The notes beneath the pieces are model-generated. The model did not search any database and was not told the origin of the DNA. It saw only the letters and a program-made list of their open reading frames with translations. DNA of 64,000 nt from Tetradesmus obliquus (lineage: Eukaryota; Chlorophyta; Chlorophyceae; Sphaeropleales; Scenedesmaceae), in assembly GCA_030272155.1 (NCBI GenBank), contig CP126199.1, positions 124,001 to 188,000 on the forward strand, in the 5' to 3' direction. Each line of letters starts with the position of its first letter. The stretch's first letter is position 1. Made by a program: the position numbers and the translations under genes. Shown here piece by piece: positions 54,346-64,000 of the stretch.

Positions 54346-55494
54346 GTTTTTTTTGGGGGGGGTGGGGGGGGGCGAGCAGCAGGGTAGGGTGTGCGCAGGC
54401 CGGTCGCCTGTTGCAGCAGTAGGTGGCTGCTGGCACCAGAGCCGGCACCACTTGCAGCAGCAGCGGTTTGCAGTGTCACCTGGTGCGAAAACGATACAGC
54501 AGCTGGTATCCAGGGGTGCGTGCGCTGCAAGGAGGGCAGCTGGATCAGGTGTGGCAGCAGGCCGGCCTGCTGAGCTGTCAGCTGCATCATGTGCTGGCGG
54601 TTGATCAGGTGTGGCAGCAGGCCGGCCTGCTGAGGGCGGCTCGGCTGCAGTGTTGCAATTCAGCTACTGCCAGCGCCTATGCCTGCTGCGTGTTATAAGT
54701 GTGTTTGATTAGCTGGCATGCGATGGCGGCACTGCTTGGCGGCTGCATGCTGTCCTGCCGCTGGTCATTGGCTGGCTCTTGCTGGGCACGGGTGCATCAT
54801 GATGCAAAGATCAGAATGGCTGACACCGCAGGTGCTGTGTCTGCTGCTCAGGCCTGATTGATTAGGCTCAATATTGGGCATGAGGACACCTGCACTGCAA
54901 CTGAGCTGCAGGCACGGCTTGTTGTGGCATCGCCAGGTGTGTGGCAGCAGCGTTGCTTGACGTCTTTTTGTACAGCAGGTTCTTGATGTGCTGCATTGAC
55001 AGCACACGTACATGTGCCAACATGTTGGCATGCTTGCGTTACTGGCGAGTGTGTCTTATAGGACTGGGACTGGGGCGCTCGTGGACATGTACACACCTTG
55101 CTGAAAGATGGCAATGGTGGAAGTGGTATGCATCCACAGCTGATCCAGCACACGTTGTTTGAGGTTCCTTGTACATGTAAGTGTCGGCATGGTTGTACAT
55201 CCATATCACCCAAAGACAACAGCAACACGAAGCGAGGGTCGGATTGGTCAGATTGCACTTGCCACTTGTAGCGTCACAGGCTCAGGTGATGTCCCCTGGT
55301 AGGCTTGCTTCCTTTACCAGTTACCATATAACAGTCACCAAAGCAGGGCCACAGCCCCACCCACTGAGGAGAAAGCTACAAGGCTCATGGGGTCTAATCA
55401 ACACAGGGAAAGGAGGTCTGGTGTCAAGCAAAATTCAAGTGAACTCAAGCGCAAACAGCACACGCTGTGCCAAGCGCATCCACTGCAACCATCA
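54346..55494. other. convergent 3' flanks of SRP54 and the modular gene
   Basis: No gene is supported. A T run and G runs follow the SRP54 stop directly. A 32-base perfect direct repeat is listed separately. Possible further 3' exons of the modular gene could not be linked. Confidence 0.45.
54543..54634 (+). repeat. 32-base perfect direct repeat in the SRP54 3' flank
   Basis: 54543-54574 and 54603-54634 are identical, offset 60 bases. It shows the same local tendency to short tandem duplication as the exon echoes. Confidence 0.9.
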
Positions 55495-55514
55495 TCAGCT
55501 GCAACCATCATCAG
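55483..55514 (-). repeat. 16-base tandem duplication that creates the stop of the modular gene
   Basis: A 16-base unit (CTGATGATGGTTGCAG on the minus strand) occurs twice in a row at the end of the last exon. The second copy starts in a shifted frame and supplies the TGA at 55495-55497. With one copy the frame would pass this point. Confidence 0.85.
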
Positions 55515-58084
55515 CTGTGGTGCAAGTTGGGTAGACTTTTGTGCCGTCGGGCTTGATGACCTCAAAAGTAACAACCTTGCCAGCTGTGAGCTTATCATTG
55601 ACAGCGAACTCCGCAGACAGGGTGACAGAGCCATTCACAGGGACCTGGTTTGGTGTGGCGGCAATGGCCAGGCGCTCTGTCATTGGAGAGGGAGAAGGGC
55701 TTGAAGGCGCAACCCACACCACATCAATGCTATTTGATGAGACGAGGTTGCCGCTACTGCCTGGGGTGCTTCCCTGGGCAGTCATTGCGCCTGGCGCTGG
55801 ACTGCTGACTGTGACATTACACTTTCCATCCGCTGCTGTCGTGCACTTGGGGTACTGCTTGGTGCCTGCAACGGCAGCAGCAGCAGCAGCAGCAGCGGCA
55901 GTAGCAGCAGCATGGATGCCTCTCAAATGTGCTAGCTTATGTCTTCTGGCAGGCGTTCGGCAGCCACTTGGAAGCACTGTCAACAAAAACACAGAATGAC
56001 ACAAGAACACGATGCGGCAGGCTTAGCAGACAAGGCCCATATCATGTGAGCTTGAATGGTGCTCTCTTCATGACATCATAGCCTAGTTCTTGGCGCGATT
56101 AATGCTCTAAAAGCTTTGAACTTCTTTCGCATTGCCTGCTGAGGTGCCTGCAGCAACATGCGCCAGTTGAACCCTGAAAACCTCAACTCACCACCAGGCA
56201 TGGTGACCTCAACCGTGACGACCTTGCCAGCTACTGGCTTGCTATCAACTGCAATGCAGGCAGATGAAGCAGGCAGGCCTCAGGCTAAGTCTGGAATCAA
56301 TGCACCGCAAGATGTATTCTGCCGGTGCTGTCGGTAGCTGCAGCCGCTGCAGTAAGCAGAAGGATCACTCAAAACTGCTGGCGCCACCAGTGCGTGTTGT
56401 GCGCGACATGCATCACATGCGGCAGTGTGTGCTGGCACAGTTGAACCGACAAGGACTCCGCATCCCATACTGGACATGCGGGGCTGCAGTGTATATCGCA
56501 CAGCTGCTGTCATTGTCCGTGTTCCACCCTGCTGACTACCGACTGGCTGAACCAACCTGTGTAGGTGGCAGTCAGAGTTGAGCTGCTGCCAACACGCACA
56601 GCCATAGCACTGCCAGTCATGGTCAGCTGTTCGTTGGCGGTTGCAACAACAGGAATCGTGCTAGAGGTAGATGTGACTGTGCCATTGACGCCAGGCACAG
56701 AAGCAGTTGCCACTACGCTGCCTGTTACAGGGCTGCTGACGGTGACGGAGCAGGTGCCGGGTGTGGTCAGGCGTGCAGAAGCGCACCTTGTGCCAGTGGT
56801 GCAGGTAGGGAACAGCTTCTGACCATTGGGCAGGGTCACGGCAAATGTGACTGTCTTGCCGGGGGTAGCAGTGCCGTTGACTGCAACAGGTGGCAGGGAA
56901 GAGAGCACAACAGATAAACCGCCCTGTTCAAGCACGTTGTGCTTGCTTCATGAACCAGCATCAGGCGACTTGTTGCCCTGCACTTCAGGGAGCCAACACA
57001 GGAATCAAGTGTTCATCAAAAAGATAGCAGGGCAGCCATAGCCTCGCACGCACTGCGAGTGTTGCTGTATCCAACTCAGCCATCTCACCTGAGTATGATG
57101 CAGTCAGGGTGATGCTGCCGCTAACAGGCACCTGTGAAGGTGTGGCAGACAGCACCAAGATCTCAGCCCCTGGGGGTGGCGGCGGCGGCTCAACCACCAG
57201 TACTGTGCTGCTCTCGCTGTTTGTTGTAGACCCGTTGGGTCCGCTTGTGGCTGGAGCAGACGCAGTAGCCACGACGTTGCCTGGAACAGGGCTGCTGACA
57301 ATGACGGAGCAAGTGCCGGGTGAGGTCTGGCGGGCAGATGCACGCCTTGTGCCGGTGGTGGGGAACAGCTTCTGTCCGTTGGGCAGGGTGACTTTGAATG
57401 TGACTGACTTGCCAGGAGTGGCAATGCCGTTGACTGTGGAAGGCAGCAGGGAATGGAGAGCATAGGCCAACTCGCTCAAACATCTGTCTGCCTAAAAGCC
57501 ATACATAAAATGCTGCCGAGTAGGAGCTGCTACCAGGGCAAGAAGGTGAGGCATTAGGGAAGGGAAAAACAACTTTGAGGGAGTGTGAGAAAGAACTGCA
57601 AAAGGGAGCAACCAGAAGCGCATTGACGCAGTCGCTGCATTCTCTGCAGAGTGTGGTGTTGAGGGTTTTGTATGGAGGTTGAAAGGCAGCTGCAGCAATT
57701 GGTTGTGTGTGAGCTATGGCAGTGCTTGCTGGGCAAGCTTATCTTTCTATGATGATGATGATGATGAAGCTGCAGCACCGGCTGCTCCAGTGATGGCGGA
57801 TGCTTGCTGTGCAGCACTTTTGTAGATGCAGCGGCGGCGCTGGCTACGCCGAGCGCAGCAATCAGTCACTGCTGGCTGATGCAGCCTGACTGTGCGTCAT
57901 GCAACCAGGCTTGCTGTGTTTGCTGCGGCTGTGACAATTGCAGTTTGATTTTGTACCTGTGTATGTCACAGTCGGGGTGATGTTGCCGACGACGGGCACC
58001 CGATCAGGGCCAGCAGACAGCACCAGTGCCTCCTCCCCTGGGGTAGCCTTGCTCCAGGTGATTGTGGAGCCTGCAAGTAACGAC

Positions 58085-58147
<63 letters not shown>

Positions 58148-61100
58148 GCAGCACCAGCAGCAGAAGCAGCAGTAACAACACTCAGGTTCCCAGGAGCCAG
58201 CCACACACATATGTGCATTGAATTGGAGACAGGATCTGATGTGAGCAATACTGCTTGCATCCACTTGCTGTGCTGCTGTGTGCGTGGACTGTGCGTCCTC
58301 TTGCTGGCGCAAGCCGGCTCTGTCGTACAGCAAGCACCAGTGGCAGTGCCAATCACAAGCTGAGGTGAGGCCGTCTGAACTTTGCTTGTCACCAACATAA
58401 CTAGACAAGCCTTCATCACTTGGCCACGGCAAAAACTTTGATGCATAAAGGGGTCTCTTTCTGAGCCGCAGGGCCGCAACACAGCACTCACTGCTGCCGG
58501 GCGCCAGGGTTGCAGCCACCGGTCCGTTAGCATCTGGCTTTGAGCTGGGCGCTGATGCATACACATCTGCCACAGGAGGCACATCGCTGGCATCCACCGC
58601 TACCCTGGCAATGCCATTGGCATCTGTCGTGCCCTGGTAGCTCTTCACTGCGCCAGTCTTGCTGTCAGTGACGGTGAACGTGACGACCTTGCCGGCAACT
58701 GGCTTGCCCCCATATGTGTACACAGCTGCATGAAACATGTGCAGCTGTGTGAGTTAAATCGGCACACAGCAGCAGACAGAAGTGGCAGGCACTGTATCTG
58801 GCCTCAGTTGCATCATCTGCTACTAGCAAAGCACACATGTGTGCCTCTTTACTGATCCAGAGGGGGAAGGGGCATACCTGCTGGCAAAGATCCCCATGCG
58901 ACCCAACAGACACGGCAAGGGCGCAAAACACTACCCCGAGACAGGCACTAGCCATGCAATGCTGCGACCGGCTGCTGTGCTTGCTTGAGCAGCAGCCCGC
59001 CAGGATGTCGTTGTGGATCAGGCGCATGCGGCAGCAGCAGAATCCTTTCAAGCCAAACCGCTGTCCAGCACAGCACAGCAGCAGCAGCACAGCAGCTCAG
59101 CAGCACACCAGCAGCACAGCACAACAGCTGTCTAAGACGTTTGCTGTACAGCAGCAGCTGCTCACCCTGAAGCTCAGAGGGGCTGCCCACGGCTGGGCTG
59201 GGCGTCAGCACAGCCATCATCAGCACCTCCTCTGCGCCGATGCCCTGCAGGCGGTTGTTGCCGTCGGTGCCATACACAGGATTCACCTGCACCTGCTCTC
59301 CCGGCGGCGCCACAACAGTAACCTTGGGCTTGGTGGCCTGCGGCAACACAGCAGCATGCATGTTGCAACGCATCTGAGCCTTTACGGCTATTCTCGTGTC
59401 CGAGAGTCGCCACGCGGCAGTCGTTGACCTGATGTGCATATCACTGTAAAGCAGGCAACCAGCATCTACAGAACATGCCAGGCCCTACCCACATATGCTC
59501 ATCAGGTCGTGGCTGCTGAAGATGGCACGCCGTGCTTGCCACAACGTCACCGTGAATCAAGAAAGAGGGTAAGGGCATGTCATACGCACTCGAATGCGGC
59601 TCCGCAGCAGATGACGACAATAATGTGAGCAGAATCTACTGGTGTGAAGCACATCTGCTGATGTGAAGCGCAAAAACTCGTGCCGCGTAGCCAGTGTGCC
59701 TCACCGCTGGCGGGCCGGCCGAAGCCTAGCGGCACCCCCTTGTCTGTGGTGGATACAATGCGCTTGATGCCGCTACCGTCCTGTAGAGCGGCAGGGTTTT
59801 GGCAGGCGACGTTGCAAATTGAGACAAAATCAGGACAAGGGGACACGGAGCTGTGCTGGCATGCCGGTGCAGCAGCACCAACAGCAGCTGCAACAGTAAC
59901 AGCAAGCTGGCATGCTGGCAAGCTGGCAAGCTGGCAAGCCGGCATGCTGGCATGCTGCCAGTTCATGCGCTGCCGCCTGTACCCTTGGGGTGAGCCTCCA
60001 GTCCGGTTGTATGCAGTTGTACTGCAACAGCAGAATGCATGCCATGCAAGCTTGCGCAGCTGCACTGCTGCTGCTGAGACGCTCGGCATGCACTGACCCA
60101 CCTGAAAGCTGTCAGTCTGTACCAGCATGCACTGCCCCACCTGAAAGCTGTCAGTCTGTACCAGCATGCACTGACCCACCTGAAAGCTGTCAGTCTGTAC
60201 CAGCATGCACTGCCCCACCTGAAAGCTGTCAGTCTGTACCAGCATGCACTGACCCACCTGAAAGCTGTCAGTCTGTACCAGCATGCACTGACCCACCTGA
60301 AAGCTGTCAGTCTGTACCAGCATGCACTGACCCACCTGAAAGCTGTCAGTCTGTACCAGCATGCACTGACCCACCTGAAAGCTGTCAGTCTGAAAGCTGT
60401 CAGTCTGTACCAGCATGCACTGACCCACCTGAAAGCTGTCAGTCTGTACCAGCATCTGGCCAGCCGGCACAGTCTTGGTTTCACTGTCAGGCGCAGCAAA
60501 GCCAGCCAGCTCAGATGTGCCGTCGCTGTAGGTGTACCGGTAGTCGACAATGACAGTAGCAGCGCTGCCAGCCTCGTAGTAGGCAGTGACCCTGCTGATG
60601 CGTTTGAGGGCGGCTTGCAGCGGCGGGCTCCAGTCGGCATATGAGGCATCTGTTACGTCTGCCATGCGGGCAGCCAGGCCCGGGCCCGCCACCACTTGAG
60701 TGCAGAGGCCAGTCAAGCTCTGGCCAGGCTTGCTGGCCCTGATGGTGCTCTCGCTGTCAGTGCTGGCTGTGTTGCCGAAGAGCCTGAGCAGCTTGCCGGT
60801 TGAGGAGTAGAGTGAGAGCTTGGTCACCGCGCCAATTTGAGAGCCACTGGTCGCCTGTTGGCTCAGGCGCACCTATACCACAGCCAAGACACGACAAGAA
60901 AGGTAAATCCACGCAACATCGCTTCAACAGCACAGCACATGAGAGCCTCGTGGAACTACAGTCTGGCCATACATCTTACCTGGTACTGGCACCTGGCATT
61001 ACCGCGTCAACACCAGCTGTGCTTGAACGCAGCCCCGCGTACTGCACGAGAGCCGTGCCGCCCTCACCTCAGACAACAGGTCTCCATCCGGGATGATGAC

Positions 61101-63148
61101 TCGGCTGGTGTTGCCAACCCTGAGGCCGCTCAGCAGTGCGACGCCACTCGAGCAGCTGACTTCCAGGCCGTTGACAAGCATGGCAGCAGCATCCCACCAG
61201 CCAGCGACTGCCACCACCCGGTGTCCAGCAGGACAGCTGATGCATAACGGCGTGGTAGCAATCCACACTGGCAGTGCAGCTGGGGCCAGGCAGCAGCGTG
61301 TTGAGCGTTGCGTCGGTCCTTGTGGAGAAGCCAAATGAGGTGATGGCTGGCTTGGCGCCGCCAGGGCAGCTTGCGGTGATTGATACAGGGCTGGCGCAGG
61401 CGGTGTTGCCGTACTTGAAGGCCTTGCTGCTTGCTGTGGTGATGGAGAAGCCTGAGAGGCCGCCAGCAGCAGTCTGCAGAGCAGACAAAGAAGCAAACGC
61501 AGCAAACGATGATCGGCATGAGCGTTGGCAAGCTGGCACAGCGCCCACAGGGTTGTTGCAACAGCCAGGTCACCACACAGGCTGAGCTGGTAAAACACAG
61601 CAGGCAATGACTGGCAGGAGCTACATGCACTGGCGCGGACAATGACAGGCTTCGAAGCAATTGCCTTTGTTTTTGTAGAGTGCCCCAGGCGTGAGCTCTG
61701 TGCCCTGGCTGTGCCTAAGCATGCTTGCCAGATAAACCAGGCCCGTCACACCATGATGCGTGTGGGCGGGGACACAAACTGGCACACGCTGCAGCTTGTG
61801 GCAAGGGCTTCATGCCATGCAGTTGAAACAGCGTCACAGACGGCGATGCCATCACATTATGCATGAGCATTGCACCTGCCTTCAATCTCATGCATCTGCC
61901 ATTACTATTCACGCACCTGGCACAGTGACATTGACACTGTTGCGTCAGCACTGCAATCTGGCAGCACCTGGGTGACACGAGAGCCGCGCTGCCTGCCCAT
62001 CTTCTGTGAAGGACATGTGTTGTAGTCTGCCTGAATGCCAACAATGCGACTGCTCTGCACAAAGGCGGTGATCTGCTTGATGCAGCGGCTCGGAGTGACG
62101 CATGAGCTGGATCCTGGTGCAGCCCACGTGGCGCCCTTCACACTGACCTGCAATGCATCGACAGCAGCTCAGGGCTGTGTAAAGAGTGCAAGCTTTGTAG
62201 CCTAGGTAAAGGTACATCACTTGGGTACCATCACAATTACAATCTTTGCAACTCACAATTGCATTAACAACTTACATGTACATCTGCAATGTGAAGTTGT
62301 AGTTTTATAAGGCCATGTGCATGTGCAGCTGCCAGTGCCATGCTGGTGCACCAATGACTAGAGCTGCAGCAGAGAGTGCACACGCAAGCTTCCACCCAAC
62401 GCTCACCATGGCCCCTCCAGTTGAGGTGCTGCGCAGGTCGCCTGTCAAACCAGCCAGGAGTGAGTCAGCAGCAGGTGCGTCGAAGGTGGTGGCAGCCACA
62501 GCAGACGCGAGGCTGCCGCTAGCAGACAGCAGCACCTTCTGGCTGCCATAGTTGACGTAATACTTGATGCTGTTTATGCCAGACGGCGTCTGCTGCACTT
62601 TAACAGAGCTGATGCCCTTGCAGGCTGGCAGCTGGGTGATGGTAGGCTTCAGGCCAGAGGGTATGCCGCCCACAGAGTTGCGTTTTCCATCACTGCGTTC
62701 AGGTGACAGGCATGATCATCGCCCCTGTTACATGAAAAGGTTTGGTTGTGACACCCAAGCGGCTCTGTGGGCAGTTGTTGCCTGCATGTGTGAGTTGTGC
62801 ATGCTGCAGCAAGCGCCTACGTGTGTGGCGTGTGTGGCAAGCAGGTGCCAGGCAGCTGCTGATCGTGCACGGCAGGCACAAATAGTCGCCACCTGTTGCA
62901 CCGTAATGCTGAAGTGTCAGGGTTTAACACAGACCAGCGGAACACGGTGCTGTTTATTCAATCCACTGGGCACACATACATATGCGTGGCGACGAAAGCG
63001 GTACATACTACTATTCACAGCAGTGCATCCCCACCTGTAGGTGCCTGCTGTGGCACTGATGCTTGCAGCAGTGACGAAGGTCTGGATTGTGCTCAAGGTC
63101 ACTCCTGGTGCAGAAAGTGCTCCTGGAGCCAGCTCATAGGGCGTAAGG
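55495..63148 (-). CDS. modular extracellular protein with lectin-like repeats and Ig-like domains (5' end unresolved)
   Basis: Minus-strand exons: about 63148-63035, 62692-62407, 62147-61917, 61473-61068, 60872-60429 (or extended to 60102 through a repeat array), 59780-59705, 59337-59166, 58725-58492, 58070-57957, 57433-57089, 56880-56557, 56248-56192 and 55865-55495. Most joins agree in phase. The first half has repeated I-x-x-I...Y/C modules vaguely like jacalin-type lectins. The second half has bacterial-type Ig-like domains (KPVAGKVVTFTVT, TPGKSVTFKVTLPNGQKLFP, TPGKTVTFAVTLPNGQKLFP, TAGKVVTFEVIKPDGTKVYP). An extracellular or cell-wall role is inferred. Problems: exon 61473-61068 is 406 bases and changes frame near 61240, the 59780-59705/59337 join mismatches in phase, and the last domain is cut short. 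Confidence 0.6.
58085..58142 (-). repeat. CTG run (minus strand) before an acceptor
   Basis: About nineteen triplets lie 15 bases upstream of the acceptor at 58071 of the modular gene, on its coding strand. Confidence 0.85.
59905..59957 (-). repeat. short tandem repeat of 8-9 bases in an intron
   Basis: Near-identical GGCAAGCT / GGCATGCT units repeat about six times inside the intron between 60102 and 59780. No function is evident. Confidence 0.75.
60087..60456 (-). repeat. 39-bp minisatellite whose unit is an exon end plus splice donor
   Basis: About 9.4 copies of a 39-base unit, each coding MLVQTDSFQVGQC on the minus strand. Each of nine units contains CAG|GTGGGT or CAG|GTGGGG, a good donor. 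The first donor in transcript order is at 60429/60428 and the last at 60102/60101; every one leaves phase 0. One extra partial unit near 60391 lacks the donor. The frame is open throughout the array. Confidence 0.93.
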
Positions 63149-64000
63149 CTTGCAAGCCAGCAATTGCTGGCACACACTGCGACTTGGCATCATTGGGAGC
63201 AGTGCCAGCTGTACAAGCGAGTGCATGCAGCAGGTGCAGGCGGGCCACAGGCAGGCAGCAGCAGTCAGCAAGCTTGCTGAGGCACACGCGTCGCTGCTTG
63301 GATGGTACATACCTCAGCAGGTGTACGACGTAAGCTGAACAGATGACTTGCTCTCTTGCAGCAGCGTCGCGCCTAAAAAAAACAGTTGTTTTAAAAGTTG
63401 TTGCAGATGTACAAACGTGTCAGTGGAATCCACCATGAACTGCTGCGTGCAGTGGTGCGTCAGCACGCACGGAGGCTATTGCGATCCTTCTTCGACTGCG
63501 CGGTTCTGCAGGTTACCTTGAACAGTAAGGCACGTCGCACGTTTTCCAATAGTGATTGAGCTCGATGGACTGAGCCAAGCAGCAACTAATGTGCAGCAGG
63601 CACACAGCTGACAGCGTCAGTACAACAGCGCTCGCTCTAGCGGCCAGAAGGGGCCTGAATATGGGCCCCATGTGACTGTAGCTGCTTGCTTGTAGAGTGT
63701 GCCACTCGAGAGCTATTCCAGCGTGGTGTTACAGAGGTCTACTGTCGCAAAACCCCTGATTAGGAGTGAAAGGATTTACAATCACAAACTAAAAGTTACA
63801 TCTGAGAGACGTGTGAACTGTTCGTTTTTACTGCGCGGTGAAATCCCCGGCCTTGCCTCGACAAAAAATCCGATGTCATCGCTGCTCTTCCAGGGTGTCA
63901 GACCATGCAGCAAGAGCCAAGACGTACTGATATTCAAATGCAGCATATTATTTGAATTATCTTGAAACTGTTCAACCTAACGTGTGCCCTAGAACTTGGA
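63149..64000. other. upstream flank of the modular gene, no gene resolved
   Basis: A first exon with the start codon and signal peptide of the modular gene should lie here. The minus-strand frame from 63287 (Cys/Leu-rich, MCLSKLADCCCLPVARLHLL) is one candidate but could not be joined. 63690-63980 is less GC- and CAG-rich, with one short plus-strand frame and no domain. Confidence 0.35.

Noticed and set aside
60087..60456. Regular 39-base repeats considered as a CRISPR array
   Set aside because: The units are contiguous with no unique spacers, lie in a eukaryotic gene and stay in frame.
63699..63965. Plus-strand frame of 88 codons near the window end
   Set aside because: No recognisable motif and no supporting context; composition differs from the true exons.

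Overview
The window looks like nuclear DNA of a green alga (Chlorophyta; my guess is a core chlorophyte close to Scenedesmus/Tetradesmus, inferred only from style). Genes are split by many short GT-AG introns, coding exons are full of CAG/GCA/AGC runs giving poly-Q, poly-A and poly-S, introns carry CTG runs near acceptors, and TGTAA-type poly(A) signals occur after several genes. The proteins are typically eukaryotic (SRP54, tectonic, cystinosin, aprataxin, an AMPK-like kinase). I saw no rRNA, tRNA, CRISPR array or intact transposon.

Layout: 352-2419 (-) secreted alpha/beta hydrolase; 5444-6839 (-) cystinosin-like transporter; 8553-14626 (+) AMPK/SNF1-type kinase with a very long low-complexity N-terminus and a UBA-like tail; 15711-18248 (-) putative leucine-zipper regulator; 19139-23184 (+) FHA + polynucleotide-kinase P-loop + aprataxin HIT + zinc-finger fusion; 23634-27711 (+) PHIP1-like protein with two RRMs; 29117-33463 (-) large unrecognised Ser/Gln-rich protein; 34291-34879 (+) NDUFA1-like complex I subunit; 36291-40755 (+) coiled-coil protein; 42120-42695 (+) small basic, possibly myristoylated protein; 44331-48143 (-) tectonic; 48948-54345 (+) SRP54; 55495-about 63148 (-) modular extracellular protein with Ig-like domains. 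Reading phases agree across every join I give, and six complete models (hydrolase, aprataxin fusion, PHIP1-like, coiled-coil, tectonic, SRP54) add up to whole codon numbers. Starts of the kinase, the zipper protein, cystinosin and the modular protein are unresolved.

The genes are mostly unrelated housekeeping or regulatory functions. Tectonic/SRP54, the large unknown protein/NDUFA1 and the zipper protein/aprataxin are divergent pairs with about 0.8-0.9 kb between them.

Most striking observation: in at least six genes a short segment holding the end of an exon plus its splice donor is repeated, diverged, in the intron (or 3' flank) just downstream. The extreme case is a 39-bp minisatellite at 60087-60456 in which nine copies each end in a usable-looking CAG|GTGGG donor and the frame stays open throughout. 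I call these copies 'exon-end echoes'.
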